Positions 11,262 to 20,294 of a stretch of DNA of 64,000 bases are shown one piece after another (position 1 is the first letter of the stretch; the number at the start of each line of letters is the position of its first letter). Below the pieces are notes generated by a model, which saw only the letters and a program-made list of their open reading frames with translations, was not told the DNA's origin and searched no databases. Made by a program: the position numbers and the translations under genes. Origin of the DNA: CAMLFJ01 sp035524955 (GTDB taxonomy: Bacteria > Methylomirabilota > Methylomirabilia > Rokubacteriales > CSP1-6); NCBI GenBank assembly GCA_035524955.1, contig DATLFG010000105.1, forward strand, positions 98,215-162,214. The letters are read 5' to 3'.

Positions 11262-11945
11262 TCATGGCCAGGGCACCGCCCGACCGTCCACCAGCCGGTA
11301 GCCCCGGTCCGCCTTCCGGGCCAGTTCGTGATTGTGTGTGGCGATCACGAACGCCAGGTGCCGTTCCGCCTGCAGGCGCAGGAAGAGGTCCCAAATGACC
11401 TCGCTCGTCTTCGGATCCAGGTTGCCGGTGGGCTCGTCCGCGAGGATGAGCCGCGGCCGGCCGACCAGCGCGCGCGCGATCGCCACGCGCTGCTGCTCGC
11501 CCCCGGACAGCTCGCCGGGCCGGTGCCCCTGCCGGTCGCCGAGCCCGACCTCGTGCAGCGCCGCCGCCGCGCGCTCGCGGGCTTCCGGCACGCTGGCCCG
11601 CTGCAGCAGGGCCGGGAGCATGGCGTTCTCGATCGCGGTCATCTCGCCGAGCAGGTTGTAGAACTGGAAGATGAAGCCGACCTCGGTGCGGCGCAGCCGG
11701 GCCAGGGCCGCGTCCGTCCGAGCCGACACGTCCTCGCCGTCGAAGAGAACGCGCCCGCCGGTCGGCCGGTCGAGCGTCCCCAGCAGGTGCAGCAGGGTGG
11801 ACTTCCCCACCCCGGAGGCGCCGATGACCGCGACGCTCTCGCCCGCGTTCACGGTCATGCTCACCCCGCGAAGGACGCGGACCGGCTCCGGCCCGATGCG
11901 GTACTCACGCTCCAGCTCCTCCGCCACGACGAGGGGCTCACTCAT
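11262..11945 (-). CDS. lolD: Lipoprotein-releasing ABC transporter ATP-binding protein LolD
   Basis: A 227-residue ABC ATPase of the LolD/MacB type. It has Walker A GASGVGKST, Q-loop FIFQFYNLLGEMTAIEN, signature LSGGEQQR, Walker B LILADEPTGNLD and the switch histidine in ATHNHE. With the LolC/E membrane protein it would extract lipoproteins from the inner membrane for delivery to LolA. The ATG lies inside the last codons of the adjacent lolC-like gene (8-base overlap), which makes co-translation and a shared complex very likely. Confidence 0.93.
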   Translation of the reverse strand: MSEPLVVAEELEREYRIGPEPVRVLRGVSMTVNAGESVAVIGASGVGKSTLLHLLGTLDRPTGGRVLFDGEDVSARTDAALARLRRTEVGFIFQFYNLLGEMTAIENAMLPALLQRASVPEARERAAAALHEVGLGDRQGHRPGELSGGEQQRVAIARALVGRPRLILADEPTGNLDPKTSEVIWDLFLRLQAERHLAFVIATHNHELARKADRGYRLVDGRAVPWP

Positions 11946-13176
11946 AGCGGAGGACTTCGATCGGATCCAGGCGCGCGGCCCGGCGGGCCGGCGACAGGGT
12001 CGCGAGGAACGAGATGACGAGGGTGGAGCACACGATCATCGCGAAGTCCCAGCCGGTGAGCTTCATCGGCAGGTAGCTGATCTGATAGACGTCACCGGCC
12101 AGCCGGATGATCTTGTAGGTGTTCTGGACCCAGATCAGCAGCAGCCCGAAGGCGCTGCCCGCCACGGTGCCCGCCACCCCGATCAGCATCCCGGCCACCA
12201 GGAACACGGCCCCGATGCTCCCCGCCCCGGCCCCCATCGCCTTGAGGATGCCGATCTCCTTGCGCTTCTCGGCCACCAGCAGGACCAGGTGGCCGATGAT
12301 GGCGAAGGCGGCCACCAGGACGATGATCGTGACGATGACGAAGAGGGCCAGCTTCTCGAGCTGGAGCGCCGCGAACAGGTTGCGGTTCATGTCCATCCAG
12401 TCCCGGATCCAGTAGGCGCCCTTGAGGCGGGCCGCGAGCGCCCGCCCGACCTCTTTGGCGTGGAAGGGATCCGCGAGCTTCACCTCCACGCCCGTCACGC
12501 GGTCGCCCAGGCCCGCGAACTCCTGGGCCGAGGCCAAGGACGTGTAGGCGAGCGAGGCGTCGTACTCGTACATCCCGACCTCGACGTAGCCGGCCACCAG
12601 GAACCGCCGCATCTTGGGCACGAGCCCCACCGCGGTCATGGCGCCCTGAGGGGAGATCACCGTGACGTGATCGCCCGGCGCGACCCCGAGGCTCCGCGCC
12701 AGCTCGCGGCCCAGGAGCAGCGCGGGCTCCGATCCCGTGAGCAGCGGCTCGACGCTGCCGAAGCGGACCTGCGAAGCGATCGCACCTCGCACCGCCGGGG
12801 TGGCGAGGTCCACGCCGCGCAGGAGCCCGCCGGTGGCGCCCCCGCTCGGCGAGGTGAACAGGGCCTGCTGGAGCACGAACGGGGTGGCCGAGACGACGCC
12901 GGGCACCGGGGCCACGCGCTCGGCGAGGGCGCCGGCATCGGCGACCCCGCGCCCGCCCGCTTCCATGATCAGCACGTGCGGGTTGGCCGAGATGATCTTG
13001 TCCCGGATGCCGTCTTGGAAGCCGGTCATCACCGCCAGCACCACGATGAGCGCGCTCACTCCGAGGAAGACGCCCCCGATGCCGATCCAGACGAAGAGCG
13101 AGAGGTTGGTCCGGTGCCCCCGCGCCCGCAGGTAGCGGAGCCCGAGGAACACCTCGAAGGGCATGCGCCGCAGCAT
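11938..13176 (-). CDS. lolC: Lipoprotein-releasing system permease LolC/LolE
   Basis: A 412-residue FtsX-fold permease beginning MLRRMPFEVFLGLRYLRAR. It has one N-terminal membrane helix (about 22-46), a large periplasmic MacB_PCD-type domain and three C-terminal helices (about 270-395) that end near the SPARRAARLDPIEVLRYE tail typical of LolC/E. Only one permease gene is present, so the transporter may work as a homodimer (LolF-like) with LolD. The ATG at 13176 shares a base with the lysS stop (TGATG); ATG at residue 5 is an alternative. The longer open frame upstream is a shadow of lysS. Confidence 0.92.
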   Translation of the reverse strand: MLRRMPFEVFLGLRYLRARGHRTNLSLFVWIGIGGVFLGVSALIVVLAVMTGFQDGIRDKIISANPHVLIMEAGGRGVADAGALAERVAPVPGVVSATPFVLQQALFTSPSGGATGGLLRGVDLATPAVRGAIASQVRFGSVEPLLTGSEPALLLGRELARSLGVAPGDHVTVISPQGAMTAVGLVPKMRRFLVAGYVEVGMYEYDASLAYTSLASAQEFAGLGDRVTGVEVKLADPFHAKEVGRALAARLKGAYWIRDWMDMNRNLFAALQLEKLALFVIVTIIVLVAAFAIIGHLVLLVAEKRKEIGILKAMGAGAGSIGAVFLVAGMLIGVAGTVAGSAFGLLLIWVQNTYKIIRLAGDVYQISYLPMKLTGWDFAMIVCSTLVISFLATLSPARRAARLDPIEVLRYE

Positions 13177-14723
13177 CAGGCGCCGGGTTCCTCGTCGCCG
13201 CCACGCTCGGGCCGGAGGTGCGGGAAGAGGATCACGTCCCGGATGGACGCGGCGTCCGTGAACAGCATGGCGAGCCGGTCGATGCCGATGCCCTCCCCCG
13301 CGGTGGGGGGCAGGCCGTACTCCAGCGCGCGCACGAAGTCCTCGTCCATCCAGTGCGCCTCCTCGTCGCCGCGCTCGCGCTCCTTCGCCTGCTCCTCGAA
13401 GCGCCGGCGCTGGTCGATCGGGTCGTTGAGCTCGGAGTAGGCGTTGGCGATCTCGCGCCGGCAGATGTAGAGCTCGAAGCGGTCCACCAGCCGCGGCTGC
13501 CCCTGCTTCTGCTTGGAAAGTGGCGACAGCTCGATCGGGAAGTCCACCACGAAGGTGGGCTGCACCAGCGTGGGCTCGACGAGCGTGTCGAAGATCTCCT
13601 TCCACACCGCGACCGGGCCATGCTCGCCGCGGAGCACGGCCTGGGTCTTGCGATCGGTCGCGAACCCGCCGCGGCGCGTCGCCGCCTCCCCGAGCGCGCG
13701 CGCGTCGGTCTCGGGCGTGACCGGGCAGCCGATCGCCTCGCCGAGCCCCTCGAAGAACGACAGCCGCCGCCACGGCGGGGTGAGACGGAGCGCCTCGCCC
13801 TGGTACGTGAGCTCGTCCCGGCCCAGCAGGGTCTGGCCGAGGTGGACGAAGAGCTCCTCGGTGAGCTGCATGAGGTCCTGGTAGTCGGCGTAGGCCTGGT
13901 AGAACTCCAGCATCGTGAACTCGGGGTTGTGCTGGGTCGACACCCCTTCGTTCCGGAAGTTGCGGTTGATCTCGTACACGCGTTCGAGGCCGCCCACCAC
14001 GAGGCGCTTGAGATAGAGCTCGGGGGCGATGCGCAGGTAGAGCGGCATGTCGAGCGCGTTGTGGTGCGTGACGAACGGCTTGGCGGCGGCGCCCCCCGGG
14101 ATCGGCTGCATCATGGGCGTCTCCACCTCGAGGAAGCCGCGCGTGTCGAAGAAGGCGCGCATCGCCGCGATGAGGCGGCTCTTCATCACGAAGGCCTCGC
14201 GGACCTGGGGATTGACGATCAGGTCCACGTAGCGCTGCCGGTAGCGCGTCTCCACGTCCTTGAGGCCGTGCCACTTCTCGGGCAGCGGGCGCAGGGCCTT
14301 GGCGAGGAACTCGAATTGCTTCACCGCCACCGTCAGCTCGTTGGTGCGGGTACGGAAGAGCTCGCCGGTGACCCCGATGAAGTCGCCGACGTCGAGATCC
14401 ACGAAGGCGCGGTAGGCGTCGCCCAGCACGTCGGCGCGGGCGTAGAGCTGGATCTGGCCCGACTGGTCGCGCAGCACCGCGAAACAGGTCTTGCCGTGGT
14501 GGCGCATCGCCATCACGCGGCCGGCCAGCGCACCCGCCCCCGCGCCCTGCAGGGCGGCCTCGTCCGCGTCCTTGAAGCGCGCCTGCAGCGTGCCCGCCCA
14601 GTGCGTGACCGGGAAGCGCGCGCCGAAGGGGTTCACCCCGCGGGCCCGCCAGGTCTCGAGCTTCTCGCGGCGGTGGCGCATCTGCTCGTTGGCGTCGGGC
14701 GGCAGGCCGGGCGACGTGGTCAT
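13176..14723 (-). CDS. lysS: Lysine--tRNA ligase, class II
   Basis: A 515-residue class II lysyl-tRNA synthetase. The N-terminal OB-fold anticodon-binding domain covers about residues 50-160. Motif 2 is visible as NRNFRNEGVSTQHNPEFTMLE and motif 3 as GIGIDRLAMLFTDA near the C-terminus, together with the KPFVTHHNALDMPLYLRIAPELYLKRL block typical of LysRS. It charges tRNA-Lys in the cytoplasm. ATG at 14723 follows the prfB stop after 10 bases, and the end is coupled to lolC, an arrangement common in Gram-negative lineages. Confidence 0.96.
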   Translation of the reverse strand: MTTSPGLPPDANEQMRHRREKLETWRARGVNPFGARFPVTHWAGTLQARFKDADEAALQGAGAGALAGRVMAMRHHGKTCFAVLRDQSGQIQLYARADVLGDAYRAFVDLDVGDFIGVTGELFRTRTNELTVAVKQFEFLAKALRPLPEKWHGLKDVETRYRQRYVDLIVNPQVREAFVMKSRLIAAMRAFFDTRGFLEVETPMMQPIPGGAAAKPFVTHHNALDMPLYLRIAPELYLKRLVVGGLERVYEINRNFRNEGVSTQHNPEFTMLEFYQAYADYQDLMQLTEELFVHLGQTLLGRDELTYQGEALRLTPPWRRLSFFEGLGEAIGCPVTPETDARALGEAATRRGGFATDRKTQAVLRGEHGPVAVWKEIFDTLVEPTLVQPTFVVDFPIELSPLSKQKQGQPRLVDRFELYICRREIANAYSELNDPIDQRRRFEEQAKERERGDEEAHWMDEDFVRALEYGLPPTAGEGIGIDRLAMLFTDAASIRDVILFPHLRPERGGDEEPGA

Positions 14724-14733
14724 GCGTGCGCGA

Positions 14734-15841
14734 TCACGCCGAGGGCGCGGGCCGGGCCATGGTGAGATAGGCGCGGATGAAAGGATCGATCCCGCCGTCC
14801 ATCACCGCTTCCACGTTGCCCACCTCGATCCCGGTCCGGTGATCCTTGATGATCTGGTAGGGCGCGAACGTGTACGTGCGGATCTGGCTGCCGAAGGCGA
14901 TGTCCTTCTTCTCCCCGGTCAGGTCGGCCAGCTCCTGCTTCTGCTTCTGCTCGTAGATCTGGAACAGGCGCGACTTGAGGATGCGCATGGCGGTGTCGCG
15001 GTTGCGAAGCTGCGAGCGCTCGTTCTGGCACGCCACCACGAGGCCGCTCGGCATGTGGGTGATGCGTACCGCGGAGTCCGCCGTGTTCACCCCCTGCCCG
15101 CCCGGTCCCGAGGAGCGGTAGACGTCCACCCGGAGGTCCTCGTCGCGGACGACGACCTCGACGTCCTCGACCTCCGGGATGACCGCCACGGAGGCGAAGG
15201 AGGTGTGCCGGCGCCGGGAGGCGTCGAACGGCGAGATCCGGATCAGTCGGTGCACGCCCGTCTCGCCCTTGAGATGCCCGTAGGTGTACTCCCCGCTCAT
15301 CTCGATGGTGGCCGACTTGATGCCCGCCTCCTCCCCCGCGAGCAGGTCCACCACCTCGGCCTTGAAGCCGGCGCGCTCCGCCCAGCGCAGGTACATGCGC
15401 ATGAGCATCTGGGCCCAGTCCTGGGACTCGGTGCCCCCCGCCCCCGGATGAATCGACAGGATGGCGTTCTTCTTGTCCTGGGGCCGCGAGAGGATGACCT
15501 TCAGCTCGAAGGTTTCCATCTCTTCCCCGATCTGCCTCAGGCCGTCCTGGATCTCCGCGGTCACGCTCTCGTCGCCGGCCTCGGTGGCCATCTCCCAGAG
15601 CAGCCGTGTCTCCTCCGCGCGTCCCGCCAGGTCCTTGAAGGTGGTGACGGTGCGCGCCAGCTCGGCACGCTCCTGCACGAGGGCCTGGGCCTTGCGGGTG
15701 TCTTCCCAGAAGCTGGGCGAGGACATCTCGGCGTCGATCAGGCCGAGGCGGGTCTCCTTGGCGGGGAGGTCAAAGATGGCCTCGGAGGTCGTCGAGCCGC
15801 TTGTCGAGCTCGACCACGTCGCGCTTGAGCTCGCCTAGCAT
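14734..15841 (-). CDS. prfB: Peptide chain release factor 2, with +1 programmed frameshift
   Basis: Release factor 2 (368 residues when the frameshift is made) ends translation at UGA and UAA. The first 23 codons start at ATG 15841 and end at the sequence CTT TGA C; the T at 15772 is skipped, and decoding continues from GAC at 15771. The RF2 body shows SIHPGAGGTESQDW with the GGQ loop as SSGPGGQGVNTADSAVRI. An SD-like CGAGG three bases before CTT matches the spacing of the known E. coli stimulator, though it is weaker. A GGAGG lies 11 bases before the ATG, inside lnt. Annotation without the frameshift would lose about 38 N-terminal residues. Confidence 0.95.
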
Positions 15842-17379
15842 GACGCGGGTGACCTCCGGAAGAAGGCGAGGGCGCCGCCGGCCGCCCCCAGGCCGGCGCA
15901 GGTGTAGACGAGCCAGTCGCCGAGTCGCGTGTAGAGCGTGGTGCGATCGCGCAGCGGGATCCGGCGGTGGAGCACGCCACGCTCGAGCAGCGGCAGCATC
16001 GGGCCGATCCGCCCGGTGGGCTCGACGAAGGCCGAGACGCCGGTGTTGGCGGCGCGCGCGATGGCCACGCGGTGCTCGACGGCGCGGAGGGGTAGCATCC
16101 CCAGGTGCTGCCAGGGGCCGCTCGTCTCCCCGAACCACGCGTCGTTGGTGATGTTAGCCATGAACCCCGCTCCGCGGGCCACGAATCCCCGGAACAGCTC
16201 GGGGAAGATGACCTCGTAGCAGATCACCGTCCCGAAGGGCGCGCCCGCCAGCGGAAAGACGGTCTCGGTGTCACCGACGCCGAATTCCGAGATGAACTCC
16301 GCCCAGCCCTTGACCCAGCCGAGCAGGCCCGCGAGCGGAACGTACTCCCCGAACGGAACCAGGTGAATCTTATCATACTTGGCCGTAATCCCTTGTCCGG
16401 TCAGCAGAAATGCGCTGTTGAGGAACTGCCCCCGGGGCCCCTCCCGGCGGTCGAGCGAGCCCACCAGGATCGGGGTGGCGACCTCCTCGGACAGGCGGCT
16501 CAGCCGCTCGAGCAGCACCGGGTCTCCGCGCAGGAAGATGGTCGTCGCGGTCTCGGGCCAGAGCACGACGGCGGGTCGGGCGCGCGCGGCCTCGCGGGTG
16601 AGCCGCTCGTAGATGTCGAGGATCTGCGCGTGGCGCGTCGGGTCCCACTTGATCGTCTGCGCGATCGACGGCTGGATCACCGCGACCTCCACCGAGCCGG
16701 CGCCGCCCGCGCTCGCCCGCGCCACCGTGTGGAGGCCGAACGCGAGCGCGGCCACGAGCAGAACCAGCGCGGCCGCCGCGCCCGGCGCCGCGCGCCGCGG
16801 GCCGAGCGCGAGGAGACCGGCGAGCGCCGCGTTGACCGCCACGATGAGCAGGGACACCGCGTAGACGCCGCCCAGCTCGGCGATCTGGATCACCGGGAGC
16901 TGGGCGTGCTGCGAGTAGCCGAGGAGGCCCCAGGGGAAGCCGCCCATCAGCCAGCCGCGCAGCCACTCGCCCACCACCCAGAGCGGAGGCGCCAGCGTCA
17001 GGGCCGGGCCCGCGCCGAGCCGGTCCCGGAGCCAGGCCACCGCGCCTGCGACCACGCCCACGTAGAGGCCGCAGTACGCGGCGAGGGCCACGATGGGTAG
17101 CCAGGTCAGCGGCCAGGGGATCGCGCTGTAGTGCCGGAAGGTGTAGTCGAGCCAGCGCAGGAGGAGCACGTAGAACACGGTGCCGGTGAGCCAGCCGTCC
17201 AGCAGGGCCGCACGGCGCGGGCGCGTCGCGCCCGAGACCAGCGCGGGGACGAGCCAGATCCACGCCAGCGCCGCCCAGTTGGACCCGGGGAACGCGAGCG
17301 CGCCTAGGGCGCCGGCGCCGGCGAGGACGAGGACGCGAGCGGCGGTGTCGCGCCGACTCGCGTCCGGTTCAGCTCCCAT
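15835..17379 (-). CDS. lnt: Apolipoprotein N-acyltransferase
   Basis: A 514-residue inner-membrane enzyme that N-acylates the lipid-modified cysteine of lipoproteins, the last step before Lol sorting. About six membrane helices fill residues 15-215, followed by a nitrilase-fold domain. The catalytic triad is recognisable: Glu in LWPETATT, Lys in KYDKIHLVPFGEY and Cys in ICYEVIFPEL. The ATG at 17379 overlaps the metallophosphoesterase end by 11 bases. The 3-prime end overlaps the prfB start. With lolC/D and an M16 lipoprotein in the same window, it completes part of a lipoprotein maturation route. Confidence 0.94.
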   Translation of the reverse strand: MGAEPDASRRDTAARVLVLAGAGALGALAFPGSNWAALAWIWLVPALVSGATRPRRAALLDGWLTGTVFYVLLLRWLDYTFRHYSAIPWPLTWLPIVALAAYCGLYVGVVAGAVAWLRDRLGAGPALTLAPPLWVVGEWLRGWLMGGFPWGLLGYSQHAQLPVIQIAELGGVYAVSLLIVAVNAALAGLLALGPRRAAPGAAAALVLLVAALAFGLHTVARASAGGAGSVEVAVIQPSIAQTIKWDPTRHAQILDIYERLTREAARARPAVVLWPETATTIFLRGDPVLLERLSRLSEEVATPILVGSLDRREGPRGQFLNSAFLLTGQGITAKYDKIHLVPFGEYVPLAGLLGWVKGWAEFISEFGVGDTETVFPLAGAPFGTVICYEVIFPELFRGFVARGAGFMANITNDAWFGETSGPWQHLGMLPLRAVEHRVAIARAANTGVSAFVEPTGRIGPMLPLLERGVLHRRIPLRDRTTLYTRLGDWLVYTCAGLGAAGGALAFFRRSPASC

Positions 17380-18109
17380 GCGCGAGTCGATCGGCCAGGG
17401 CGCGCGGCAGTCCCGCGGCGAGGATCTTCGCGGCCGCCGCCACGTGATCGTAGGCCACGCGCCGGATCGTGACCGAGCGGGCCGCGCGGTCCCAGATCGC
17501 GTAGCAGGCGCGCGGGTCGCGGTCGCGCGGCTGGCCGACGCTGCCCACGTTGACGAGATACCGGCGGCCGTCGTCGAGCCGCACCCGGGCCTCCGGCCGG
17601 TCGAGCCGGCCACGGTGATCCGGCCCCCCGCTGCCCACCGACCAGACGCCAGGGAGATGGGAGTGGCCGACGAAGCAGAGCCGCGTGTCGAAGTCACCGA
17701 ACACCTGCAGGCCGTCCTCCTCGGAGACGAGGTACTCCCACTCCTCCGGGCTGCGCGGGCTCGCGTGCACGAGGGTGGCGTCCTCCACCGTGCGGATCAA
17801 CGGCAGGCGGGTCAGGTAGTCGCGGTGGCCGTCGTCGAGCTGGTCTCCCGTCCACCGCGCGGCCGCCCGCGCCCACGGGTTGAACCAGCGCAGGTCCAGC
17901 CGCCCGAGCGCGCCGTGCTCGTGATTGCCCGCGACCATGGCGCCGGCCTGTCCGCCCACCGTTTCCACGCACGCCACCGGGTCGGCCCCGTATCCGACCA
18001 GATCGCCGAGGCAGAGCACCTCGCGCGCGCCCTCGCCGGCGGCGTCGGCGAGCACGGCGGTGAGGGCTTCGAGGTTGGCGTGGACGTCCGAGATGACCGC
18101 GTAGCGAAT
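17369..18109 (-). CDS. Metallophosphoesterase family protein, probable ATT start
   Basis: A 246-residue calcineurin-like phosphoesterase if translation starts at ATT 18109. From that codon the protein begins IRYAVISDVHANLEAL, which holds the first metal motif DxH. The remaining metal motifs GDLVGYG, GNHEHG, VHASP and GHSHLP follow. The first conventional start (GTG 18055) would delete the DxH motif, so it is unlikely to be the true start. Only CGG CAG GCC GCC separates the nusB TGA from ATT, in the same frame. The family includes diadenosine-tetraphosphatase-like and cyclic-nucleotide esterases; the substrate is unknown. Confidence 0.85.
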   Translation of the reverse strand: MRYAVISDVHANLEALTAVLADAAGEGAREVLCLGDLVGYGADPVACVETVGGQAGAMVAGNHEHGALGRLDLRWFNPWARAAARWTGDQLDDGHRDYLTRLPLIRTVEDATLVHASPRSPEEWEYLVSEEDGLQVFGDFDTRLCFVGHSHLPGVWSVGSGGPDHRGRLDRPEARVRLDDGRRYLVNVGSVGQPRDRDPRACYAIWDRAARSVTIRRVAYDHVAAAAKILAAGLPRALADRLAHGS

Positions 18110-18121
18110 GGCGGCCTGCCG

Positions 18122-18538
18122 TCAGGAGGCGGGAGCCTGCTCTTTGTGGATGCGGTCGAGGATCCCGTTGATGAAGCGGCTCGATTCGTGCGTGCTGAAC
18201 TTCTTCGCGACCTCGAGCGCCTCGTTGATCGCAACCTTGGGCGGCACGCCGGTTGCCCAGCGCAGCTCGAAGATCGCCTGACGGAGGATGTTGCGGTCCA
18301 CCACCGCCATGCGCTCGAGCTCCCAGTTCTCCGCGTAGCGGCCGATCAGCTCGTCGATCTCGGCCTCGTGGCTCTTGGTGCCGCGCACGAGCGTTTCCGT
18401 GAACTCCCGCGCTTCGGGATCCACCGGATGCCGCAGCCAGAAGTCGTCGAAGTGGGGGTCGGGCTTCTCCTCGCCCTGGACGTCCATCTGGTAGAGGAGC
18501 TGGAGCGAGAGCTCCCGTGCCTTGCGGCGGCGGCCCAT
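18122..18538 (-). CDS. nusB: Transcription antitermination factor NusB
   Basis: A 138-residue all-helical protein beginning MGRRRKARELSLQLLYQMDV. It holds the C-terminal family block VPPKVAINEALEVAKKFSTHESSRFINGILDRI. NusB binds boxA RNA with S10/NusE and supports antitermination of rRNA operons. The ATG at 18538 shares a base with the ribH stop (TGATG), a gene order (ribH-nusB) conserved in many bacteria. The longer open frame upstream is a shadow of ribH. Confidence 0.95.
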   Translation of the reverse strand: MGRRRKARELSLQLLYQMDVQGEEKPDPHFDDFWLRHPVDPEAREFTETLVRGTKSHEAEIDELIGRYAENWELERMAVVDRNILRQAIFELRWATGVPPKVAINEALEVAKKFSTHESSRFINGILDRIHKEQAPAS

Positions 18539-19032
18539 CAGCGCGGGCCCTTTCGGCCCCGCACCGCGCGCCGCCAGCCCGCCATCTCGAGCGCGGCCAG
18601 GGCCGCCTCCTCCCCGCGGTTGCCCACCACGCCCCCCGCCCGCTCCCACGCCTGCTCCTCGGTGAGCGCGGTGATCACTCCGAAGGTCACCGGCACGCCG
18701 GTGTCGAGCGCGACGCGGCTGATGCCCTGGGCGGCCACCGCGCACACGTAGTCGAAGTGCGGGGTCGCGCCCTTGATCACCGTGCCCACGCACACGACGC
18801 CCGCGAAGCGGCCGGTCCGCGCGAGCGCCTGCGCAGCCTGCGGCAGCTCGAAGGAGCCGGGTACCCAGTGCACCTCCACCGCGTCGTCGCCGACCCCGTG
18901 GCCGGCCAGGGCGGCGAGGGCGCCGTCGAGCAGCTTCTTGGAGATGGGCTCGTTGAAGCGGGCCACCACCACCGCGAACCGCTGGCCGCGGACGGCGGGG
19001 GGGATTCGGCGCTTGGGAGCGATACCGGCCAT
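18538..19032 (-). CDS. ribH: 6,7-dimethyl-8-ribityllumazine synthase
   Basis: A 164-residue lumazine synthase that joins the RibBA product 3,4-dihydroxy-2-butanone 4-phosphate with the ribitylaminouracil from the RibD route. Family blocks are VVVARFNEPISKKLLDGA, WVPGSFELPQAAQAL, GTVIKGATPHFDYVC and the C-terminal NRGEEAALAALEM. It has no N-terminal extension beyond about 15 residues. It lies 3 bases downstream of ribBA and is coupled to nusB. Confidence 0.95.
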   Translation of the reverse strand: MAGIAPKRRIPPAVRGQRFAVVVARFNEPISKKLLDGALAALAGHGVGDDAVEVHWVPGSFELPQAAQALARTGRFAGVVCVGTVIKGATPHFDYVCAVAAQGISRVALDTGVPVTFGVITALTEEQAWERAGGVVGNRGEEAALAALEMAGWRRAVRGRKGPR

Positions 19033-19035
19033 GGA

Positions 19036-20253
19036 CTAGTCCGGGAAGGAGGAGAAGAGGTGCCCGAGCTTCTCGCGCTTCGTCTGCAGGTAGCCCCGGT
19101 TGGCGTCGGTGGCGGGCACCTCGAGCGGCAGGCGCTCCACCACCTTGAGGCCGTAGCCCTCGATGCCCACGATCTTCTTCGGGTTGTTGGTGAGGATCTT
19201 GAGGTTCTTCACGCCGAGGTCCACCAGGATCTGGGCCCCGATGCCGTAGTGGCGCAGGTCGGCCCGGAAGCCGAGCGCGTGATTGGCCTCCACCGTGTCC
19301 TTGCCCTGGTCCTGGAGCTCGTAGGCCTTGAGCTTGTTGAGCAGGCCGATCCCGCGCCCCTCCTGCCGCATGTAGACGAGGACGCCGCGCCCCGCGTGCT
19401 GGATGATGGCCAGTGCCTTGTGGAGCTGAGAGCCGCAGTCGCAGCGGTGTGAGCCGAAGACGTCACCGGTGAGGCACTCGGAGTGCACGCGGACCAGCAC
19501 CGGATCGTCGGTCTTGACGTCGCCCAGCACCAGGGCCAGCGGCAGGCGGTCGTCCACCGTGGTCTCGTAGGCGATGATCTGGTAGTCGCCGTGCTCGGTA
19601 GGCATGCGGGTGATCGCGGCCCGCTTCACCAGCTTTTCCTTGTGGATCCGGTACTCGATCAGGGCCTTGATCGTGATGGCCTTGAGATTGTACTCGCGGC
19701 CGAGCGCCGCCAGCTCGGGCAGCCGCGCCATGCCGCCTTCCTCGTCCAGCACCTCGCAGATCACGCCGGCCGGCGCGAAGCCGGCCAGGCGGGCCAGATC
19801 CACCGCGGCCTCGGTGTGGCCGGCGCGGCGCAGCACGCCGCCCGGCATCGCGCGGAGCGGGAAGATATGCCCGGGGCGCGTGAGGTCCTCCGCCCGCGTG
19901 GCCGGATCCACCAGCGTCCGGATGGTCACCGCGCGGTCGTAGGCGGAGGTGCCGGTGGTCACGCCGCGACGGGCGTCCACGCTCACGGTGAAGGCGGTGC
20001 CGAGCGGCGCGGTATTGTCGGAGACCATCATCGAGATCTGCAGCTCGTCGAGTCGCTCGCCCAGCATGGGCATGCAGATGAGCCCGCGGCCGTACTTCGC
20101 CATGAAGTTGACCGCTTCGGGGGTCGCCTTCTCGGCCGCCATGAGCAGGTCCCCTTCGTTCTCGCGGTCCTCGTCGTCCACCACGATGAGGATGCGGCCG
20201 GCCCGGATCTCCTCGATGCCCTCTTCGATCGAGACGAACTCCCGCGGCTCCAT
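19036..20253 (-). CDS. ribBA: Bifunctional 3,4-dihydroxy-2-butanone 4-phosphate synthase / GTP cyclohydrolase II
   Basis: A 405-residue fusion. The N-terminal RibB domain (about 1-202) has the metal/substrate block VVDDEDRENEGDL and RRAGHTEAAVDLARLAG. The C-terminal RibA domain (about 203-405) has the zinc cysteines in CLTGDVFGSHRCDCG and the catalytic MRQEGRGIGLLNKL. It supplies both branch precursors of riboflavin. ATG start at 20253 follows a 108-base gap after ribE that contains the dispersed repeat described separately, so this gap is the one break in the otherwise tight rib cluster. Confidence 0.96.
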   Translation of the reverse strand: MEPREFVSIEEGIEEIRAGRILIVVDDEDRENEGDLLMAAEKATPEAVNFMAKYGRGLICMPMLGERLDELQISMMVSDNTAPLGTAFTVSVDARRGVTTGTSAYDRAVTIRTLVDPATRAEDLTRPGHIFPLRAMPGGVLRRAGHTEAAVDLARLAGFAPAGVICEVLDEEGGMARLPELAALGREYNLKAITIKALIEYRIHKEKLVKRAAITRMPTEHGDYQIIAYETTVDDRLPLALVLGDVKTDDPVLVRVHSECLTGDVFGSHRCDCGSQLHKALAIIQHAGRGVLVYMRQEGRGIGLLNKLKAYELQDQGKDTVEANHALGFRADLRHYGIGAQILVDLGVKNLKILTNNPKKIVGIEGYGLKVVERLPLEVPATDANRGYLQTKREKLGHLFSSFPD

Positions 20254-20294
20254 TACCTTGACCCCTCTCCCGAATCCGCTCGCCTCGGCCTTCG

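Noticed and set aside
17369..18055. Metallophosphoesterase start at GTG 18055
   Set aside because: This start removes the conserved SDVHANLEAL metal-binding motif, which is in frame immediately upstream.
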